A program made the translations under genes and the position numbers. A DNA stretch of 64,000 nt from Ruminococcus gauvreauii (lineage in GTDB: Bacteria; Bacillota; Clostridia; Lachnospirales; Lachnospiraceae): contig NZ_CP102290.1 of NCBI RefSeq assembly GCF_025151995.1, positions 434,001-498,000 on the forward strand. Direction: 5' to 3'. Shown here in pieces: positions 36,440 through 44,340 of this stretch. Numbering within the stretch: position 1 is the stretch's first letter; each line of letters opens with the position of its first letter. The notes beneath the pieces are model-generated. The model was not told where the DNA came from, did not search any database, and saw only the letters and a program-made list of their open reading frames with translations.

Positions 36440-36467
36440 TCTCTAATGATCCTCTAAAAATTAGAGA
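36440..36467. promoter_or_regulatory. Inverted repeat between divergent ABC operon and two-component system
   Basis: TCTCTAAT (36440-36447) and ATTAGAGA (36460-36467) separated by 12 bases. It sits in the 129-base divergent region and may be an operator for the adjacent response regulator. A -10-like TACAAT lies at 36488-36493. Confidence 0.45.
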
Positions 36468-36523
36468 ATAAATAAAGATATCTGTGATACAATGGATCTT
36501 ACATAAAGGAACGGAGGGTTACC

Positions 36524-37195
36524 ATGAGAATACTACTGATTGAAGATGACCAGGCACTGAGATATTCCCTCGAATACCAGCTGAAGGACGCGGGTTATCT
36601 GGTTGATACCTGCGAAGACGGCGAAGACGCTTTTTATTATATTAAACAAAGCATCTATGATCTGATCCTGCTGGACCGTATGCTTCCGCATGTGGACGGG
36701 ATGACGATTTTAAAGAAACTTCGCGCTTCCGGCAGTTCTACACCCGTTATCTTCCTGACCGCCCTTGGCGAGTTGGAAGACAAAATCAATGGTCTGAACA
36801 CAGGAGCAGATGATTATCTGGTGAAGCCATTTGCCTTTGAGGAGCTGCTGGCGCGGATGCGCTGCATCAGCAGGCGTCCCAGAAAATGTGAAGAGGTAGA
36901 ATCGCTGACTTTTGGGGATATCACGTATTCTGTAACGGAGAATGTTCTGACCGGCCCTGAGGGCAGCTGCACCCTGTCCAAAAAGGAGGGAGCCATGTTC
37001 GAGGTTCTGCTGCGAAACAGCGGTCAGATACTTCCCCGCATGACACTGCTTACCCGGGTATGGGGCCCGGATGCGGATGTAGAAGAGGGAAACCTTGATA
37101 ACTATATGTATTTCATCCGCCGACGCTTACGGCAGGCTGCATCTTCGGTAAAAATCAAAACCATACGCGGTGTCGGATATCAGCTGGAGGAGTGA
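36524..37195 (+). CDS. Response regulator, OmpR/PhoB family
   Basis: 223 aa: receiver domain with acidic pair Glu7-Asp8-Asp9 and phosphorylation site Asp51 (LILLDRMLPH), Lys in VKPFAFEELLARM, then a winged-helix DNA-binding domain (LSKKEGAMFEVLL...RTIRGVGYQLEE-type end). A sensor kinase follows, overlapping by its ribosome binding site. Divergent from the binding-protein operon, so it probably regulates that operon. Confidence 0.93.
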   Translation: MRILLIEDDQALRYSLEYQLKDAGYLVDTCEDGEDAFYYIKQSIYDLILLDRMLPHVDGMTILKKLRASGSSTPVIFLTALGELEDKINGLNTGADDYLVKPFAFEELLARMRCISRRPRKCEEVESLTFGDITYSVTENVLTGPEGSCTLSKKEGAMFEVLLRNSGQILPRMTLLTRVWGPDADVEEGNLDNYMYFIRRRLRQAASSVKIKTIRGVGYQLEE

Positions 37196-37200
37196 AACAG

Positions 37201-38481
37201 ATGTATAGAAAAGTCCATCGAAACCTGACCTCTCTCTTCACCGGGATCACGGCGCTGATTCTGGTCGTCATGTCTGTCAGCTACCTGTACATGTCGGAAA
37301 AGACACTGACAAATAACAACTTTTTATCCTTTTCCGGTGAAATGAATACTCTGATATCGAACTTTGAACAGCAGAACACGATCACTTACGAATGGTTTTC
37401 CAAAGTCAGCGCCGGCGGCCGCTACGTGCTGGCACTCTATGACAACGGCACGCCTCTGGATTATACGGCAAACATCCTGACGGATGAGGAGCGCTCGCTG
37501 GTCCGGGAAATCATGGAAAACAGATCTGATATCATCAGTTCTGTTCAGCCGGATACCGCCTACACCTCATCCCATAAAGAGTTCACGTATCTCACAGACG
37601 AAGGGGAGCATTACTACGTCTCCTATGCAAATATCAGACACAATCCCGGAAATTTAACGGCAATGATTCTGTACTCCGCGGAGCCGGTCTTTCATCAGTT
37701 GTTTCTCCAGAGGATCCGCTTTCTGCTGATCGATCTGGGCGCAATCCTCATACTGTTTCTCTTCTGCTGGCATTTTACGAAACGGCTCTTATCACCGATT
37801 CAGAAGGCACAGGAACAGCAGGCAGCTTTTATCGCAGCGGCCTCCCATGAGCTGAGGACACCGGTCTCGGTCATCCTGTCCTCCGTCTCCGCCTGGAAAT
37901 GCGCGCCTCCCTCTGAGCAGACCCATTTTCTGAATACGGTTGAGAATGAAGGGCAGCGCTTGTCCCGTCTGATCACCGATATGCTGACTCTCGCCCGCTC
38001 CGACAGCCATATCTGGTCGTTCTCACTGAAAAAACATGAGATGGACACCCTGCTGCTGAATGTCTATGAGGCTTTCAAGCCAATGGCCGACGAAAAACAG
38101 ATCGCCCTGTCTGTGGAACTGCCGGAGCAGGTTCTTCCCCCGTGTCAGTGTGACGGAGAACGCATTTCACAGGTTCTCGGGATTCTGATCACCAACGCGC
38201 TCGGATACGGCAGGGCCGGAGGCTTCGTAAAACTGAGTCTGCAATGTCAAAACAATACCTTCAGTCTCACCGTTTCAGACAATGGCCCCGGTATCACCGA
38301 TGATGCAAAACAACATATTTTTGACCGGTTTTACCGCGGGGATGTCTCTCGCACACAAAAAGAACATTTCGGTCTCGGCCTTTGCATAGCCAGAGAGATC
38401 GTGACTGCCCATCACGGAAGCATTCTGGTTGGCGACACCCCGGGCGGCGGCGCCACCTTCACCGTATTTTTGAAAAGATAG
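37201..38481 (+). CDS. Sensor histidine kinase
   Basis: 426 aa from ATG 37201 (GGAGGAG eight bases upstream; GTG 37192 overlapping the regulator stop is an alternative). Two membrane helices (about 15-35 and 170-195) flank an extracellular sensor of about 135 residues. The HisKA domain has the phospho-acceptor His216 in AAASHELRTPVS, and the ATPase domain has LITNALGYG (N-box), DNGPGI and GLGLCIARE. No HAMP domain is evident. The stop is 24 bases from the element 2 right core. Confidence 0.93.
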   Translation: MYRKVHRNLTSLFTGITALILVVMSVSYLYMSEKTLTNNNFLSFSGEMNTLISNFEQQNTITYEWFSKVSAGGRYVLALYDNGTPLDYTANILTDEERSLVREIMENRSDIISSVQPDTAYTSSHKEFTYLTDEGEHYYVSYANIRHNPGNLTAMILYSAEPVFHQLFLQRIRFLLIDLGAILILFLFCWHFTKRLLSPIQKAQEQQAAFIAAASHELRTPVSVILSSVSAWKCAPPSEQTHFLNTVENEGQRLSRLITDMLTLARSDSHIWSFSLKKHEMDTLLLNVYEAFKPMADEKQIALSVELPEQVLPPCQCDGERISQVLGILITNALGYGRAGGFVKLSLQCQNNTFSLTVSDNGPGITDDAKQHIFDRFYRGDVSRTQKEHFGLGLCIAREIVTAHHGSILVGDTPGGGATFTVFLKR

Positions 38482-38504
38482 CGGAACATTTCCGCTGCTT
38501 CACC

Positions 38505-38510
38505 CGGTAC
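38505..38510 (+). repeat. Right attachment core of element 2
   Basis: CGGTAC, matching 23793-23798. On the element side the palindromic CGGAACATTTCCG (38482-38494) precedes it. Confidence 0.75.
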
Positions 38511-38949
38511 AGAAGAACTGGCACACCTTGAGATGGTAGGAACCATCGTTTATCAGCTGACATGCGACCTGTCAATGGAAGAAATACAGAAATCCGGTTT
38601 TGACAAATACTATGTGGATCACACGCTGGCACTCTGGCCTCAGGCCGCCGCAGGTATCCCGTTCAACGCATGTGAATTCCAGTGCAAAGGTGACCCGATC
38701 ACTGACCTTCACGAAGACATGGCTGCCGAGCAGAAAGCCCGGTCCACTTATGACAATATTCTGCGGCTGGCAAAGGATTGTCCGGAAGTCGCAGACCCGA
38801 TCAAATTCCTCCGTGCCCGTGAGATCGTGCACTATCAGAGATTTGGTGAGGCGCTCCGCTCCGTGCAGGAAGAGCTGGATGCCAACAATTTCTATGCTTT
38901 TAACCCGAGTTTTGATATGCCTGCAAAATGCAGCTGTAAGGACTGTTAA
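38511..38949 (+). CDS. cotJC: cotJC segment 3 (C-terminal 145 codons)
   Basis: Last and largest piece of cotJC. It begins inside the Thr63 codon and reads EELAHLEMVGTIVYQLTCDL, the manganese-catalase metal-binding region, then YYVDHTLALWPQAAAGIPF and a cysteine-rich end CSCKDC. No promoter or good start precedes it; an in-frame ATG at 38533 would give a protein without the EELAH motif. With segments 1 and 2 the gene totals 627 bases, 208 aa plus stop, close to the family length. The SOD-like gene starts 6 bases after the stop. Confidence 0.93.
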
Positions 38950-38955
38950 ACGCCT

Positions 38956-39456
38956 ATGGAGATTCCAATTAAAGAAATCTTTTCGACACTTATGGATATT
39001 CCGCTGGAAGCCTATGCACCGATCACCGGAAGTGAGGCTTACGCCGGTATCCAGGGAACCGTTTATTTTTATCCCCTCTGGGACGGTACCTTCGTGATCG
39101 CCGATGTCGCCGGTCTTCCCTTCGAGGAAGGCACCTGTACGGAAAAGATCTTCGGCTTTCACATTCATACGGGAGAGACCTGCACTGGAAACGAAGAGGA
39201 TCCATTTGCTGATACCGGACTGCACTATAATCCGGACTCCTGCCCGCACCCGGAACACGCAGGAGATCTGCCTCCGCTGTTCGGTAATAATGGTTATGCA
39301 CTGACAATGTTTTATACCAACCGGTTTGTACCGGAAGAGGTCATCGGACATACGGTTGTCATCCATGATATGCCCGATGATTTCCACACACAGCCCGCCG
39401 GTGATTCCGGGTCTAAGATCGCGTGTGCTGAGATCAAAGGAACTGACGGCAAATAA
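38956..39456 (+). CDS. Cu/Zn superoxide dismutase-like protein
   Basis: 166 aa with the Cu/Zn-SOD metal-site pattern: FGFHIHTG, GLHYNPDSCPHPEHAGDLP and VVIHDMPDDFHTQPAGDSG. No signal peptide is seen, so export to the cell surface is unlikely; incorporation in the spore coat by the mother cell is plausible. It is 6 bp after cotJC and shares the cotJ operon if both elements are absent. Pairing a catalase-like coat protein with an SOD makes sense for oxidative protection of spores. In the interrupted chromosome it has no obvious promoter of its own. Confidence 0.88.
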   Translation: MEIPIKEIFSTLMDIPLEAYAPITGSEAYAGIQGTVYFYPLWDGTFVIADVAGLPFEEGTCTEKIFGFHIHTGETCTGNEEDPFADTGLHYNPDSCPHPEHAGDLPPLFGNNGYALTMFYTNRFVPEEVIGHTVVIHDMPDDFHTQPAGDSGSKIACAEIKGTDGK

Positions 39457-39462
39457 TCTGTT

Positions 39463-39505
39463 AAAAAAGGATATCTTCCAAAACATCCGGAAGATATCCT
39501 TTTTT
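39463..39505. terminator. Bidirectional terminator after the SOD-like gene
   Basis: 17-bp inverted repeat AAAAAAGGATATCTTCC and complement with a 9-base loop, flanked by A and T runs. It serves the SOD-like gene on the plus strand and the L,D-transpeptidase on the minus strand. Confidence 0.9.
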
Positions 39506-39518
39506 GCTTCTGCGGTTA

Positions 39519-40961
39519 TTACCCGATCGTATTTTCCTGTGTCGGCTGAGGTCCGACGACCTGATCGGTGCTGTAATATACGATGACCGGATACCCGATG
39601 TCCACCGTATTGAATATCTGCTCAGCCGCGTCATACGGAGTATTTACACAGCCGTGGGAACCGTTCGACCGAAACGTGGAAGGCACATACTCAGAAGAAG
39701 AACGCCAGCTGGCGTCGTGAATGCCGACACCTCCGTTAAACGGAAGCCAGAACGTCACATCTACGTTGAACTGTTTGAAATGTGCATCCTTTTTCTTGGC
39801 ATCGATCGCCCACACACTGCCCGACGGTGTGTCGTGGCCGGTTGCACTGTTGCCCGTCACCACCGGTGTTTCCACCACAAGCTGTCCGTCTTTATAACAC
39901 CACATCTTCTGCTCCTGGATGCACACTTCCACATACGTACCGCCGATATCATTCGACGACCGGTCCATTGCCGTGTAAACATATACCGGTTCCAGATTTC
40001 CCTGTGTTCCCGCATTGATATTGTCAATCAGCTGCTGCGTTGTCTCATCCTTGTTGATCACCCAGCCGTAATCTCCTCCTGCAGCAAGTGTGATCGTTGG
40101 ACCAAGAGATGTCTGAAAGGTATGTTCCAGACCGAACGTATCGGTCTCATACGCCATATGCTTCACCCAGGCCGCCGCCTGATCCTGATCCAGTACATAA
40201 TCCCCGTTTTCATCTTTGACAAGCCATTCCCTGATCACCGACCGGTCAACCGTAAACTGACGGTCTACAAAATCGTATGTAATCTGCGCTGTGGTAATCG
40301 TATTCAACTGCTGAAGTTCTGCATTCAGCCCCTCATCCGTGCTCAAAACAGATGGTTTTTCATAAAGATCCAACTCTTCCAGATCCAACTCCGTCCTGCC
40401 GGCATCGACCGCGTCGATGACCGCCTGCTTTACCTGGTCCCTTTTCAGGGTATTCCCCTGTACCTCAGGTGTGATCACAAAACCGTCATCCGTCTCCTCT
40501 ATCACAGCGTCTGCAGGTGCCGTCACATGATTCTCCTGAAAGCATGTCAGACCATTCAGAATCTCATCAACAGTACTTTTATCGTACTGTGTATTTGCGG
40601 AAACCTGGTAATCATTTCCCCTGAACAGCGCCGCTATCCACGAAAATGGATTCTGCTCCTCAAGAAGCTGCTCCACGCCGTTATCATCCACATATTTCAA
40701 TCCCAGCTGTCCGGCGCTTATCACCTCGGTCTGATCATCCCGTTCCTTCAGTGTCAGTTCATATTCCATGATATGATCCTGAAGCTCCTCTTTCACCCGT
40801 TCTACACTCCTGCCGGAACAGCCCAGTCGGTTAATGGTTGTCCCAAACATGAAATGTGACCGGAAAAACAGGCTGAGTCCAAAGTAAATTCCGAGCAGCA
40901 CTGCGGCAACGAGCAGAATAGCCAGTGCAACCTTCTTTTTCGTATTCAATAATTTTTTCAT
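39519..40961 (-). CDS. L,D-transpeptidase with peptidoglycan-binding domain
   Basis: 480 aa: N-terminal membrane anchor (about 10-33), two repeats of a PGdyn-type peptidoglycan-binding domain (residues about 40-330), then a YkuD catalytic domain. The active site SNGSHGCVNTPYDAA carries the catalytic Cys438. The enzyme should make 3-3 cross-links or attach proteins to peptidoglycan outside the cell. Single gene with its own terminator; no clear partner in the window. Confidence 0.93.
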   Translation of the reverse strand: MKKLLNTKKKVALAILLVAAVLLGIYFGLSLFFRSHFMFGTTINRLGCSGRSVERVKEELQDHIMEYELTLKERDDQTEVISAGQLGLKYVDDNGVEQLLEEQNPFSWIAALFRGNDYQVSANTQYDKSTVDEILNGLTCFQENHVTAPADAVIEETDDGFVITPEVQGNTLKRDQVKQAVIDAVDAGRTELDLEELDLYEKPSVLSTDEGLNAELQQLNTITTAQITYDFVDRQFTVDRSVIREWLVKDENGDYVLDQDQAAAWVKHMAYETDTFGLEHTFQTSLGPTITLAAGGDYGWVINKDETTQQLIDNINAGTQGNLEPVYVYTAMDRSSNDIGGTYVEVCIQEQKMWCYKDGQLVVETPVVTGNSATGHDTPSGSVWAIDAKKKDAHFKQFNVDVTFWLPFNGGVGIHDASWRSSSEYVPSTFRSNGSHGCVNTPYDAAEQIFNTVDIGYPVIVYYSTDQVVGPQPTQENTIG

Positions 40962-41102
40962 AACTTTTCCTAACCCTCTTTGCTCTGATTCTATTTATCA
41001 TTCCCGTGTCTCAGTATAGCACCAACGTGCTATCGGGTAAATACTTTTCACACACTTAACAATTCTTTTATAAAGTTAATAGAAAAATTATGTCGAACCA
41101 TG

Positions 41103-41133
41103 CAAAAAGAAGAGCACTTTATCAGTGCTCTTC
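41103..41133 (-). terminator. Intrinsic terminator of the CoA-transferase gene
   Basis: Minus-strand 10-bp stem GAAGAGCACT / AGTGCTCTTC with a 5-base loop, followed by TTTTT. Confidence 0.88.
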
Positions 41134-41147
41134 CTCAATCTCATGCT

Positions 41148-42707
41148 TTACTGTTCATTTGCGAGACCCATCAGTTCCTCGCGGAAAATTCTCTCATCCA
41201 TCAGCTTCAGGTCATCTGCGATCTGTGGTTTGAATTCCATCTGATCCAGAATCTGTGTCTGAAGGTCGATGCCCGGCGCAATCTCGATCAGGGTAACACC
41301 TTCCGGGCGAAGTTCGAAAACGCAGCGCTCTGTGATATACAGAACCGGCTGTTTTACTTTGTTTGCATAGTCGCCTGAGAACGTGATTTGCTCTACCTGC
41401 TTCACAAATTTCTTCTTTGCACCTTCCTGAGTGATCACCAGCTTGCCGTCTTTACACTCTGTCTTCAGGCCTTTGGCTGTCATCGTACCGCAGTACACAA
41501 CACTCTTCGCATTCTGTGTGATATCGATAAATCCGCCTGCACCTGCCAGACGTGTTCCGAATTTAGATACATTCAGGTCCCCGTTCGGAGCTGTCTCAGC
41601 CAGTCCAAGGAACGCGATATCAAGTCCGCCTCCCTGATAGAAGTCAAACTGTACGTTATGCGGCAGTATGGACATGGAGTTTGCTGCAGCACCGAACTGT
41701 GTCCCGCCATACGGAACTCCCGCGATAGAACCTGCCTCCACTGTCAGCGTCATGCTGTTGGAAATGCCTTCCTCTGCTGCAACATTCGCAATTTTTTCCG
41801 GTGCGCCTGTTCCCAGATTCACAATGGCATCCTTCGGAAGCTCCATCGCTGCACGGCGGGCGATAATTTTTTTCGCATCCATCGGAATCGGAGGGATCGC
41901 ATCAACCGGAATACGGAATTCGCCGGTCAGAGCTCCGTCATACGGCATGCCGAGACACTGCATATTTTCCTCGTCTGTACCGATCACGACAGAATCCACA
42001 TAGATACCCGGGATAGCTACCAGTTTAGGATCCAGGGAACCTCCTTGAACGATCTTTTCAACCTGAACGATCACTTTACCGCCGGAGTTTTTACATGCCT
42101 GAGCCATCGCCGTCACATCGAGCGGTCCGATTTCTCTATGTACTGTACAGTTTCCGAACTCGTCACAGTAAGAACCGCGAAGAAATACTACATTGATCGG
42201 AAATCCTTTATAAAGAAGGCGCTCCTCACCATCAATATTGACGAGCTTTACAAGATCTTCTTTTGTGCAGTCGTTCAGCTTACCGCCTTCATTACGCGGG
42301 TCGGCAAACGTATACAGCCCAACGTGTGTGATGGTACCGATATTATGTGCCGCGATATCGCGGTACATGTGGGAAATAACACCCTGCGGCAGGTTGTACG
42401 CCTCGATCTTATTATTCAGGGCAAGTTCGCCCAGTTTTGGTGCGCGGTCCCAGTGACCGCCGATCACACGCTTCACCATGCCTTCATGTCCGTAATGGTC
42501 TCCTCCTGTCCCATCACGATGTCCCTGCCCGGCAGCAAAAAACAGTGTCAGATCCCTGGGATGTCCCGTCTCCAGAAAACGTTTCTCAAGAGCCGTGGAA
42601 AGTGCCTCCGGACATGCACAGCTTACAAAACCGCCGGTAGCGATCGTGTCGCCGTCCTGAACCTTGAGCGCAGCTTCTTCCGCCGTGATAATACTTACCT
42701 TTTTCAT
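41148..42707 (-). CDS. Acyl-CoA:carboxylate CoA-transferase (propionate/acetate CoA-transferase-like)
   Basis: 519 aa, the fused alpha-beta class I CoA-transferase (YdiF/Pct type). The alpha half has IATGGFVSCACPEALSTALE and GGHWDRAPKLG; the beta half has NLGTGAPEKIANVAAEEG and the likely catalytic glutamate in LTVEAGSIAGVPYGG. It moves CoA between short-chain acyl-CoAs such as propionyl, lactoyl, butyryl or acetyl. It is next to a second CoA-transferase of another family, pointing to short-chain fatty-acid fermentation. Exact acyl preference cannot be read from the sequence. Confidence 0.88.
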   Translation of the reverse strand: MKKVSIITAEEAALKVQDGDTIATGGFVSCACPEALSTALEKRFLETGHPRDLTLFFAAGQGHRDGTGGDHYGHEGMVKRVIGGHWDRAPKLGELALNNKIEAYNLPQGVISHMYRDIAAHNIGTITHVGLYTFADPRNEGGKLNDCTKEDLVKLVNIDGEERLLYKGFPINVVFLRGSYCDEFGNCTVHREIGPLDVTAMAQACKNSGGKVIVQVEKIVQGGSLDPKLVAIPGIYVDSVVIGTDEENMQCLGMPYDGALTGEFRIPVDAIPPIPMDAKKIIARRAAMELPKDAIVNLGTGAPEKIANVAAEEGISNSMTLTVEAGSIAGVPYGGTQFGAAANSMSILPHNVQFDFYQGGGLDIAFLGLAETAPNGDLNVSKFGTRLAGAGGFIDITQNAKSVVYCGTMTAKGLKTECKDGKLVITQEGAKKKFVKQVEQITFSGDYANKVKQPVLYITERCVFELRPEGVTLIEIAPGIDLQTQILDQMEFKPQIADDLKLMDERIFREELMGLANEQ

Positions 42708-42821
42708 TGTTGCATCCTCCTCTTATAGGAATTTTTAAACATTTCACTATGTTAATATTTTATCGTATCTGCTGCAATTTGTAAACGAATAATTGTGCAA
42801 ATATGATAACTATCGCAATTC

Positions 42822-44168
42822 CTACCGTTTATTGCTGGCCTTCCAGATATTCATCTTTTCTGCATCTTTAATCAGCTGGTCGCGGAAGTCCGGATGAGCG
42901 ATGGATATCATGGCTTCACATCTCTGCCATGTAGAAAGGCCTTTCAGGTTCACTTTTCCATACTCTGTCACCAGGAAATGTGTGTTTGTCCTGGTATCCG
43001 TTACGATCGAGCCTGAGTCCAGTACCGGAAGTATCCTGGACTGCGGCTGTCCGTTTCTGTCAGTAAACGTGGAGGAACAGCAGATAAAGCTCTTTCCGCC
43101 TTTTGACAGGTACGCACCCAGTACGAAATCCAGCTGTCCGCCTGCCCCGCTGATGTGTTTGACACCGGCGGATTCCGCGTTGACCTGGCCGAACAGGTCG
43201 ATATTAACCGCGTTGTTGATGGACATAAAATTATCCAGTGCTGAAACTGTCCGCACATCATTGACATATCCAACGGAGGCGCTGTACATCTCCGGATTGT
43301 TGTCAATATAATCATACAGCTCCCTGCTTCCCGCAGCAAATGCATAGACCTGTTTTCCGGTATGTATATTTTTCTTTCTTCCGTTTATCTTTCCGGCTTT
43401 TGCCATCTCAACATAGGCATCCACATACATTTCAGTATGAACACCGAGATCCTTCAGATCAGATTCGGCGATCAGCTTGCCGACTGCGTTCGGCATCCCG
43501 CCGATTCCAAGCTGGAGGCATGATCCGTCAGAAATTTCTTCCAGGATATACTCTGCAACTTTTTTATCGACATCCGTCATCGGAGCCTGACTTCCGCCGA
43601 GTTCCGGTACGAGCGGATTCTCTCCGTGTACGATCATATCCACATCCGTAATGTGAACGCTGCTTGTCTCATCGCCGTAGGCAACCGGCATGTTCTCATT
43701 TACTTCGACGATCACGACCTTTGACGTCTCACAGATAGCCTTCAGATGCGATGCACTCGGTCCGAAGTTAAAAAAGCCATGGACGTCCATAGGTGCAACC
43801 TGAATCATTGCCACATCCGGCTTACAGTCCATATCATAATAATAACGCGGAAGTTCCGAATAGCGGATCGGTCCATAATAAGCAAATCCCTGTGCGATTG
43901 CCTTTCTCTCAATTCCGGTCATATGCCAGGAATTCCAGGAAAAATGCTCTTTTACGTTTTCTACTTTAAATATTTCCGGAACCTGAAGCAGGATACCGCC
44001 TCTCACCTTGACATCAGTGAGTTCACCCGCCCGTTTCGCCAGCGCTGCGTCCAGCGCAACGGGAGTTGCTGTACACCATGCGTAATCTACCCAGTCACCG
44101 GATTTAACCACTTTGACCGCTTCCTCCGCCGTCGTTAATTTCAATTCATACTGTTTTTGTATGTTCAT
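42822..44168 (-). CDS. Acetyl-CoA hydrolase/transferase family, butyryl-CoA:acetate CoA-transferase-like
   Basis: 448 aa from ATG 44166-44168, five bases after GGAGG. Motifs: LQLGIGGMPNAVG, the catalytic glutamate region FGQVNAESAGVKHISGAGG and QLDFVLGAYLSKGGKSFI. This is the family of butyryl-CoA:acetate and 4-hydroxybutyrate CoA-transferases; in Lachnospiraceae the former completes butyrate formation. The two activities are hard to separate by eye. A 114-base gap separates it from the downstream CoA-transferase, so they may be separate transcripts. Confidence 0.85.
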   Translation of the reverse strand: MNIQKQYELKLTTAEEAVKVVKSGDWVDYAWCTATPVALDAALAKRAGELTDVKVRGGILLQVPEIFKVENVKEHFSWNSWHMTGIERKAIAQGFAYYGPIRYSELPRYYYDMDCKPDVAMIQVAPMDVHGFFNFGPSASHLKAICETSKVVIVEVNENMPVAYGDETSSVHITDVDMIVHGENPLVPELGGSQAPMTDVDKKVAEYILEEISDGSCLQLGIGGMPNAVGKLIAESDLKDLGVHTEMYVDAYVEMAKAGKINGRKKNIHTGKQVYAFAAGSRELYDYIDNNPEMYSASVGYVNDVRTVSALDNFMSINNAVNIDLFGQVNAESAGVKHISGAGGQLDFVLGAYLSKGGKSFICCSSTFTDRNGQPQSRILPVLDSGSIVTDTRTNTHFLVTEYGKVNLKGLSTWQRCEAMISIAHPDFRDQLIKDAEKMNIWKASNKR

Positions 44169-44294
44169 GATAGCCTCCAATCACATATTCCTCATAATCT
44201 TATAAAAAGTGCGGAAAACCGCCGTTTTCTTACGTTGCCAGTATACCATAGAATCACTTTTTCCCGCAACCCGGTTTTTCAAAACGGCAGGCAA

Positions 44295-44340
44295 AAACGC
44301 AGGCAAAGAGCAGCATCTCTTATGCGCTTTGCCTGCGTTT
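44295..44340 (-). terminator. Terminator of the dlt-like operon
   Basis: 14-bp inverted repeat AAACGCAGGCAAAG and complement with an 18-base loop, followed by TTTGCCT-type sequence on the minus strand; it overlaps the last stop codon. Confidence 0.75.

Larger units (their letters stand above)
23793..38510. mobile_element. Intervening element 2 in cotJC (14,712 bp unit)
   Basis: Second insertion in cotJC, bounded by CGGTAC at 23793-23798 and 38505-38510. The joined ends form an attP-like dyad: CATTTCCG (38487-38494) and CGGAAATG (23807-23814) lie exactly 12 bases on either side of the GG in the core. The element carries purine permease, DUF3810, MraY-like, a serine recombinase with a small partner, a sugar ABC/HlyD/MacB-like operon and a two-component system. 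Coding is packed to within about 25 bases of each end. Removal rejoins ATC-GGT-ACA in frame, just before the metal-binding EELAH motif of CotJC. Confidence 0.85.

Noticed and set aside
18625..38510. A single 19.9-kb element between segment 1 and segment 3
   Set aside because: Segment 2 (23712-23798) is genuine cotJC sequence between two different repeat pairs, so two insertions are needed.
39504..40859. Long plus-strand open frame of 451 codons
   Set aside because: It is antisense to the well-supported L,D-transpeptidase and has histidine- and arginine-rich composition with no family pattern.
41388..42728. Long plus-strand open frame of 446 codons
   Set aside because: It is antisense to the CoA-transferase gene and shows no domain; an artefact of codon usage.
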